The notes below the pieces were generated by a model, which was given only the letters and a program-made list of their open reading frames with translations, did not search any database and was not told where the DNA came from. Made by a program: the position numbers and the translations under genes. Source: Clostridia bacterium (GTDB taxonomy: Bacteria; Bacillota; Clostridia; Oscillospirales; Acutalibacteraceae). Taken from it: DNA of 53,672 nt. The stretch lies in assembly GCA_017397125.1 (NCBI GenBank), contig JAFQKB010000077.1, positions 1 to 53,672 on the forward strand, given 5' to 3'. The stretch's first letter is position 1. Each line of letters starts with the position of its first letter. Shown here in pieces: positions 48,921 through 53,672 of this stretch.

Positions 48921-49313
48921 GAAAAAAGGCGACCGAGAGAGACACTTCGTAAAGAAGTTGTCTCTCTCGGCTTTTATCCTCACAAAACAAATGACATTTT
49001 GCACAAGGATGGTGAAAGTGTCATAGTGGGTTACATACTTTGAGAAAGGTAATACTTGCCGAAAAAATAAAATTTCTTTTTCGGTTGGTTAAGTTATATT
49101 GCAAACTGATGTTTGCAGTAATATTTTTGCCAAAAGGCAAAAGTGATATGAAAACCTTTCGGTTTTCGTGATATTATATTCGCCGTTTAACTGTCCGAAG
49201 GACAATATCACTAGCGTTAGCTAATATCACTGCGAAGCAATATAACTCGCCGTAAGGCGAATATAACTGAGGCGCACTTCCTTACGGAGTGCGCCTCGAC
49301 GTCGCCTTTTTTC
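48921..49313. mobile_element. Non-coding AT-rich element with 13-bp perfect terminal inverted repeats and hairpin chain
   Basis: 393 bp between GAAAAAAGGCGAC (48921-48933) and its exact reverse complement GTCGCCTTTTTTC (49301-49313). No gene inside. The left third has one strong hairpin (arms 48933-48944 and 48959-48970). The right half is a row of small hairpins (49101-49116, 49125-49142, 49150-49167, 49192-49204, 49212-49223, 49231-49239, 49248-49259, 49269-49297) joined by 9-base links reading AGTKATATT in the left part and AATATMACT in the right part, so the row is itself a large inverted repeat centred near 49185. Composition is far more AT-rich than its surroundings. The right end overlaps the dacF stop codon by two bases. 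It resembles a MITE or an RNA-structured repeat. Confidence 0.7.
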
Positions 49314-50307
49314 ATTGAAAGCTGATATCCAACAGGCCACGGGCGTCGTCCCAGCGGCCGTTTTCGGTGGCGGCCCCCAAAACGATGGCGATGCTGGTGC
49401 GCCCGCCACGGGTAGCGCAGGCGGCCAGACAGCGGCCGGCCTCGTCGGTGGAGCCGGTCTTGAGGCCGAAGGCCCCCTCGTAATAATAGGCGTTGTCCGG
49501 CAGCACCAGCCGGTTGGAGTTGTGCCAGGTGGCAGTCTGCCCGGTCAGCAGGGTCACCTTGGCGCTGGGCTGGGATACCACCTGAGCAATGAGGGGGTGG
49601 TCGATGGCCTCTATGGCGATCTTCAGCATATCCGCCGCGGTGGTGTAGTGGCTATCCTCGTGGTAGCCGTCGGGGTTGACAAAGCTGGTGCCGGTACAGC
49701 CCAGCTCCGTGGCCTTGTTGTTCATGGCCTCGCAGAATTTGCTGACGGCTGCATACCGGTCCAGGTCGGGGTCGTCGGCCAGGATGCGGCCGATGTGTAC
49801 CGCCGCCACGTAGGCGGCGTCGTTGCCAGAGGGGAGTAGCATGGCCTGCAAGAGCTGGGTGAGGTTCATCTTGGTGCCGGCGGTGAGATAGGCCCGGCTG
49901 GAGCCGGCGGCGATCATATTCACCTCGTTGCCCACGGTGATGACCGTGTCGGGGTCGGCGTTCTCTACCGCGATGATGGCGGTCATCAGCTTGGTCAGGC
50001 TGGCGGGGTAGCACCGCTGGTCGGCGTTTTTGCTGTACAGCATCTCGCTGCCGGTCACGTCGTACAGCACCACGTAGGGTGAGTAGGTGTTGCGGTCGAT
50101 GAATTCCTTGGGCAGCACCCGGCGGGGGGTCTCCGGGACCGGCTGATCGTCCGGGGACTGCTGCTGGCTGCTGTCCTGGGGCGGCTCCTGCTGGCTGAGG
50201 GTCCAGGCTACCAGCCCCACCGCCAGCACCGCCGTGATCAGGCAGGTGAGCAGCAGCGGCAGCAGATTCCGCCGTTTTTTCCGTTTTCGAAAGATTGCCT
50301 TTCCCAT
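49312..50307 (-). CDS. dacF: D-alanyl-D-alanine carboxypeptidase (DacF/PBP5 type), N-terminally anchored
   Basis: 331 residues. Trims the terminal D-Ala of peptidoglycan stem peptides. An N-terminal basic segment and membrane helix (about 14-36) replace a cleavable signal. The S11 active-site motifs are SLTK (103-106), SGN near 160 and KTGS near 283. The C-terminal beta domain of PBP5 is absent. It lies 68 bases after spoIID and shares its direction, consistent with a sporulation or cell-wall role. The gene symbol is by family only. Confidence 0.9.
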   Translation of the reverse strand: MGKAIFRKRKKRRNLLPLLLTCLITAVLAVGLVAWTLSQQEPPQDSSQQQSPDDQPVPETPRRVLPKEFIDRNTYSPYVVLYDVTGSEMLYSKNADQRCYPASLTKLMTAIIAVENADPDTVITVGNEVNMIAAGSSRAYLTAGTKMNLTQLLQAMLLPSGNDAAYVAAVHIGRILADDPDLDRYAAVSKFCEAMNNKATELGCTGTSFVNPDGYHEDSHYTTAADMLKIAIEAIDHPLIAQVVSQPSAKVTLLTGQTATWHNSNRLVLPDNAYYYEGAFGLKTGSTDEAGRCLAACATRGGRTSIAIVLGAATENGRWDDARGLLDISFQ

Positions 50308-50375
50308 CCGTTACGCCATCCTTTTGCTTATTCACCATTATTCTACACCATTCTACCTGAAAATGCAAAGGTTTT

Positions 50376-51395
50376 TTACCCCACGGTAACTCCCGTGTAG
50401 TAGTATTCCAATATTTCTTTATAGGAATACCCCTGCCGGGCCAGATAGTCGGCGCCGTATTGGCTCATACCCACCCCGTGGCCGTAGCCGTGGACGGTGA
50501 TGGTGAAGGTGCCGTCCTTATACTCCACCGTAAAGGCGGCGGAGCGCAGCCCCAGCAGCTGCCGCACCCGGGTACCGGGCAGGGTGGTGTCTCCGATGGG
50601 TTGGGCCTCCACCGTGCCGGCCTCGGACAGGGTGGGCTGGCCGAACCAGGTGCCCGGGTCCTCGCCCAGGGTGACGGCGGGCTGCACGTCCCCCAGGGCG
50701 GCCCGCACCTGCTCGGCGGTGAGGGTGCACACCGCCTCGTACCCCGGCGCCAGCCGGTCGCCGGGGCTGGCAACCGCCTGGAGATAGGGGATGTCTGCCC
50801 CCCACACCACCCGGGCGGACTCGGTGCAGCCGCTGCTGATGGAGTGGTAGCAGGCGTCGATGAGTGTCCCGCTGTGGGTGATGGTCTGGGCCGCCACCGC
50901 GTCGATGGCCTGGCAGACCTTTTCGTAGTAGGCGTCGTATTGGCTGCCCCAGCGCTCCCGGAGTTTTTCCTCGGTATAGGCGGCGGGAAAATCCTCCTTG
51001 GGGGTGATAAAATCCGCCCCCTGCAGGGCTTCGTCCGGCTTGTCGGCCTGCATCTGCCGCCGCCGGGCATAGTAGGTATAGGCCGCCACCGCCTGGGCCT
51101 TCAGCGCCTCGGTGTGGTAGGTGGGGCTCATCTCCATGGCCAGGGTGCGGACGAGGAATTCCCGCTCCTCCAGAGTCACCACCTCGGTGCCGCACAGCAT
51201 CCGGAATTGCCCCGTCAGCGGGTCGGGCTGTGAAGTATCTGCGGAGGTGTCGGGGGCAGGATTGCTCTGGTCCGCCGGGGGCGGATCGGACTCGGTGGGG
51301 GTGGTGTCGGCAGCCGCCTGCCGGGGCAGAGCGGGCAGGGGGAGCAGCAACAGCAGCGCCGCCATCGTTAATAATAGCAGACTATAGCCTTTCAT
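50376..51395 (-). CDS. spoIID: SpoIID-type lytic transglycosylase
   Basis: 339 residues. SpoIID is a membrane-anchored peptidoglycan enzyme needed for engulfment during sporulation. Signal or anchor helix MKGYSLLLLTMAALLLLLPL is followed by a Pro/Asp-rich linker and the SpoIID domain: VRTLAMEMSPTYHTEALKAQAVAAYTYYA near 93-121, SSGCTESARVVWG near 196-208 and the C-terminal HGYGHGVGMSQYGADYLA near 305-322. ATG 51395 was chosen over one 12 bases upstream for spacing from AAAGGA. SpoIID/LytB-like proteins also occur outside sporulation. Confidence 0.9.
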   Translation of the reverse strand: MKGYSLLLLTMAALLLLLPLPALPRQAAADTTPTESDPPPADQSNPAPDTSADTSQPDPLTGQFRMLCGTEVVTLEEREFLVRTLAMEMSPTYHTEALKAQAVAAYTYYARRRQMQADKPDEALQGADFITPKEDFPAAYTEEKLRERWGSQYDAYYEKVCQAIDAVAAQTITHSGTLIDACYHSISSGCTESARVVWGADIPYLQAVASPGDRLAPGYEAVCTLTAEQVRAALGDVQPAVTLGEDPGTWFGQPTLSEAGTVEAQPIGDTTLPGTRVRQLLGLRSAAFTVEYKDGTFTITVHGYGHGVGMSQYGADYLARQGYSYKEILEYYYTGVTVG

Positions 51396-51440
51396 GGGGT
51401 ACATCCTTTCTGCGTGGGCCGCCCTTTGGGGCGGTTTGTC

Positions 51441-51469
51441 TTGACTTTGTTGGAAAAAGAGGGTATAGT
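51441..51469 (+). promoter_or_regulatory. Promoter of the membrane protein gene at 51535
   Basis: TTGACT (51441-51446), a 17-base spacer and TATAGT (51464-51469). The small palindrome CCGCCCTTTGGGGCGG just upstream lies in the spoIID leader on the other strand. Confidence 0.75.
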
Positions 51470-51534
51470 ATAGGATGGATTTTACAGTGGGGTTTGTCCA
51501 CTTAACCCATATATACGCCGGCGGAGGTCTGAAT

Positions 51535-52479
51535 ATGCCGCGGCGCAGAAAGGCGGAACGAAAGACCATGAGAAAGATCAATAGTGATACAGCCCTTCCC
51601 CTGATGCGGGGGATGATGTGGCTGGGCGTGCTGGCCACGGTGGCCACGGTGCTGCTGCGGGTGTGGCTCACCCCGGCGGAGCGGGATTGGGACACCGGCC
51701 TGTTCTCTGCCAACCATCTGGTCATCGGCGTGATGCTGGCGGTGCTGGCGGTGCTGTTTGTCCTGAGCTGCCTGGTGCGCCGGGACCGGCAGGAGATCGC
51801 CGGCCGGGCCTCTATGCCCACGGCGGTGGTGCTGCTGGGCGCCGGCACGGTGCTGGTGGTGACCGGGGTGGTCGGCCTGATCGGGCTGATGCAGAACAAC
51901 TCCCCCTCTGCCGCGCATGAGAGTGTGCTGGTCAAGGTGCTGGGGCTGATGGAGACCCTGTTTGCGCTGCTGGGCGGCGTGGCCCTCGTCCGTATGGGTC
52001 TGACGCTGGTATCCGAGGGTGCTACCCGCCGGGGAATGGCCCAATGGGGCGCCCTGGCGCCGGTGCTGTGGATGTGGTTCCGGCTGGCCGCCTACGAGGC
52101 CTCCTACGCCAGCACGGTGCGGGTATCCAACAGCTTTTTCTACTTCGTGATGTTCATCCTGGAGATGCTGTTTTTGTTCAAGTTGGCCCGGTACGTGACC
52201 GGCGTGGGCAAGGTCCAGGCGGGCACGTTCTTGTTCTATTCCATGGGCACGGCGCTGTTCGCTGTGTCGGCACCCATCGTGCGGGTGTGTATGTACCTGC
52301 TGCAGGACAGCGAGGCCTATTTGGCCAGCCGGCAGGCAGGTGCGGCGGACTTTGCAGTGGGCGTATTGGCTCTGACGGTGGGCGTCTCGCTGGTGCACAG
52401 CGCCGCCCACCCGGTTCAGGTGGAGGAGTCGGAGGGATCCGAGGCGTCTGCCTCCTCTGACGAGGTCAGCGCCGAGTAA
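51535..52479 (+). CDS. Polytopic membrane protein, function unknown
   Basis: 314 residues with about seven or eight hydrophobic segments, a basic N-terminus (MPRRRKAERKTMRKIN) and an acidic, Ser-rich C-terminal tail. No family was recognised. ATG 51535 was chosen because CGGAGG lies 7 bases upstream; the frame is open further back but without a site. The last 64 bases overlap the end of the converging gene on the other strand. Confidence 0.8.
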   Translation: MPRRRKAERKTMRKINSDTALPLMRGMMWLGVLATVATVLLRVWLTPAERDWDTGLFSANHLVIGVMLAVLAVLFVLSCLVRRDRQEIAGRASMPTAVVLLGAGTVLVVTGVVGLIGLMQNNSPSAAHESVLVKVLGLMETLFALLGGVALVRMGLTLVSEGATRRGMAQWGALAPVLWMWFRLAAYEASYASTVRVSNSFFYFVMFILEMLFLFKLARYVTGVGKVQAGTFLFYSMGTALFAVSAPIVRVCMYLLQDSEAYLASRQAGAADFAVGVLALTVGVSLVHSAAHPVQVEESEGSEASASSDEVSAE

Positions 52480-53153
52480 ATCCCCGCGTAAAAGCCGCTC
52501 CACACCGGGGATAGCGTGTCCTGGAGTAGATCCTGTTCGGTGGGGCAGCAGTACAGCCGCACCCCGGGCGGCGGCTCCTGCACGCACCCACAGGTAAAGC
52601 TTACGGTATTTTCACACAGCACCAGACTGCCGTCGTGCAGTCTGGTGCATTCTTTTACCATCGTCAGGGTATCCGGGGTGGCAAAGGGTGCGGCGGCGGT
52701 CACCGCCACCGCTAGGCTGCTGCGCTGCTCCTGCAGCCGCACCCAGACGGGCTGGCGGGGGGCGGCGACACAGGCGCTGCGCAGCAGGTCCACCAGGGCG
52801 ATGCTCAGCAGCCGGGGGTGCAGCAGAGTGTCCCACCCGATGGCGGTCTCCTTGGCCGGAAAGAGCAGCAGCGGCTGCCCCAGACCGGCCCCCAGCCGCT
52901 GGGCGGCGGACAGCAGCGCCTGCAGCAAGGGCGCCGGATTGCCCCACACCAGCGGCCGACCGGACCCGGCAGCCTGCAGCACCTCCTGCCGCTCCAGCTG
53001 TCCCAGACGGGCCAGCTGGCGCAGGTATTCCCGGCGCTGCCCGGCAGTTTGCTCGGCCAGGGGCGGCATGGATAGAAAGTAGGTGGCCAGCTGCTCCCGC
53101 AGAGCCCCCTCGGTGGGCGGGGCGGTGTCGGCCGGCGGTTGATTCACGGACAT
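52416..53153 (-). CDS. Protein of unknown function, possibly a degenerate histidine-kinase-like ATPase domain
   Basis: 245 residues, soluble. An N-terminal helical part (LREQLATYFLSMPPLAEQT, QRREYLRQLARLGQL) could be a dimerisation region. The second half (HPRLLSIALVDLLRSACVAA, VWVRLQEQRSSLAVAVTAAA) resembles the N-box helix and following strands of HATPase_c, but the Asn and G boxes are not convincing. ATG 53153 has AAGGAGG 5 bases upstream. The C-terminal 21 codons overlap the converging gene. Kinase activity is not claimed. Confidence 0.7.
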   Translation of the reverse strand: MSVNQPPADTAPPTEGALREQLATYFLSMPPLAEQTAGQRREYLRQLARLGQLERQEVLQAAGSGRPLVWGNPAPLLQALLSAAQRLGAGLGQPLLLFPAKETAIGWDTLLHPRLLSIALVDLLRSACVAAPRQPVWVRLQEQRSSLAVAVTAAAPFATPDTLTMVKECTRLHDGSLVLCENTVSFTCGCVQEPPPGVRLYCCPTEQDLLQDTLSPVWSGFYAGIYSALTSSEEADASDPSDSST

Positions 53154-53260
53154 AAGAGCCTCCTTTTTATTCATTGTACCCAGTGTTGCGGATGGAAAAG
53201 CGGCGACTTTGTTCAAATCTCCAAAAGTGCCGGAAATTGGTTAAAAAATAAACAAACATC

Positions 53261-53289
53261 TTGCATTTTTCAGGAAATTGAGGTAAAAT
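53261..53289 (+). promoter_or_regulatory. gap promoter
   Basis: TTGCAT (53261-53266), a 17-base spacer and TAAAAT (53284-53289), 33 bases upstream of the gap start. Confidence 0.75.
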
Positions 53290-53322
53290 AATCCCAGACT
53301 AAAAATATTGGAGGTATTTATC

Positions 53323-53672
53323 ATGGCTGTTAAAGTTGCAATCAATGGTTTTGGCCGTATCGGCCGTCTGGCGTTCCGTCAGATGTTTGGTGCTGAGGGT
53401 TACGAGCTGGTCGCTATCAACGACCTGACCAAGCCCAGCATGCTGGCTCACCTGCTGAAGTATGACACCGCTCAGGGCCGTTACGACGGTCACACTGTGG
53501 TCGCCGACGATGAGGCCGGCACCATCACTGTGGACGGCAAGGTTCTGAAGATCTATGCCGAGAAGAACGCCGCCGATCTCCCCTGGGGCGAGCTGGGCGT
53601 TGAGGTCGTTCTGGAGTGCACCGGCTTCTACTGCTCCAAGGAGAAGAGCCAGGCTCACATCGACGCCGGCGC
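53323..53672 (+). CDS. gap: Glyceraldehyde-3-phosphate dehydrogenase type I, cut by the window edge
   Basis: The first 116 codons of the glycolytic enzyme that oxidises glyceraldehyde 3-phosphate with NAD and phosphate. The NAD-binding start [37 protein letters not shown] and [18 protein letters not shown] are diagnostic. The catalytic Cys lies beyond the edge. Codon use is strongly biased, as expected for high expression. TTGGAGG precedes ATG 53323. Confidence 0.97.
   Translation, partial: MAVKVAINGFGRIGRLAFRQMFGAEGYELVAINDLTKPSMLAHLLKYDTAQGRYDGHTVVADDEAGTITVDGKVLKIYAEKNAADLPWGELGVEVVLECTGFYCSKEKSQAHIDAG

Noticed and set aside
49090..49300. CRISPR array in the row of evenly spaced short repeats
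   Set aside because: The repeated links are only 9 bases and the sequences between them are self-complementary hairpins, not spacers. No cas genes are present.

Overview
The window is 53.7 kb of GC-rich, gene-dense chromosome. It suggests a spore-forming anaerobe of the Clostridia, probably of the Oscillospiraceae/Ruminococcaceae type. The pointers are a complete Rnf complex, a SpoIID homologue, RqcH, a DUF4364 regulator, a corrinoid MetH without its reactivation domain, Firmicutes-type SOS and folate regulatory sites, and strong AGGAGG ribosome sites throughout. This placement is inferred from gene content. No rRNA, tRNA, CRISPR array, phage or IS transposase was seen. Both ends cut genes: uvrB on the left and gap on the right.

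Layout. 1-1.5 kb: uvrB under a LexA box. 1.6-5.0 kb: proline operon proB-proA-(membrane ORF)-proC, then a hairpin repeat. 5.2-8.7 kb: a leftward block with a low-GC methyltransferase, a C_GCAxxG_C_C protein, a threonine-aldolase-like enzyme, trmB and a DUF4364 gene. 8.9-11.4 kb: lipoprotein, alr, nadE. 11.4-16.3 kb: leftward nif3-rqcH-metH. 16.4-21.0 kb: two tandem modules, each an ECF-type sigma factor translationally coupled to a membrane-anchored serpin. 21.1-22.3 kb: cysteine desulfidase. 22.5-31.7 kb: ten leftward genes forming an Mrp/Mbh-like cation antiporter arm with four NuoL/M/N-type subunits and no redox subunits. 32.0-40.8 kb: divergently transcribed rnfCDGEAB, a NusG-II protein, a Gx transporter, a duplicated-domain lipoprotein and apbE. 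41.0-45.4 kb: BlaI and a 1364-residue BlaR1-like metallopeptidase with a composite ectodomain. 45.6-47.1 kb: folT behind a tetrahydrofolate riboswitch, plus a DUF2284 gene. 47.2-48.9 kb: a third sigma/membrane-protein pair. 48.9-49.3 kb: an AT-rich non-coding element with perfect 13-bp terminal inverted repeats and a chain of hairpins. 49.3-53.7 kb: DacF-type carboxypeptidase, SpoIID, a membrane protein, a possible ATPase-like protein and the start of gap.

How the genes fit together. Rnf would couple ferredoxin oxidation to NAD reduction and pump Na+ or H+, while the facing Mrp-like arm would exchange these ions. ApbE would load FMN onto RnfD and RnfG, and RnfG here carries two FMN-binding repeats. 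The three sigma factors are paralogues, and each partner begins with a short cytoplasmic segment containing an IG-x-x-D signature followed by a membrane helix. All three operons share a promoter-like block, which suggests an autoregulated family of cell-surface stress modules. Two of its outputs are protease inhibitors held outside the membrane on Thr-rich linkers.

The most unusual items are the tandem sigma-serpin modules, the redox-less four-antiporter Mbh-like operon beside Rnf, the double-FMN RnfG, the BlaR1 chimera and the inverted-repeat hairpin element. Known families were identified by eye from motifs and gene order; no database search was run.
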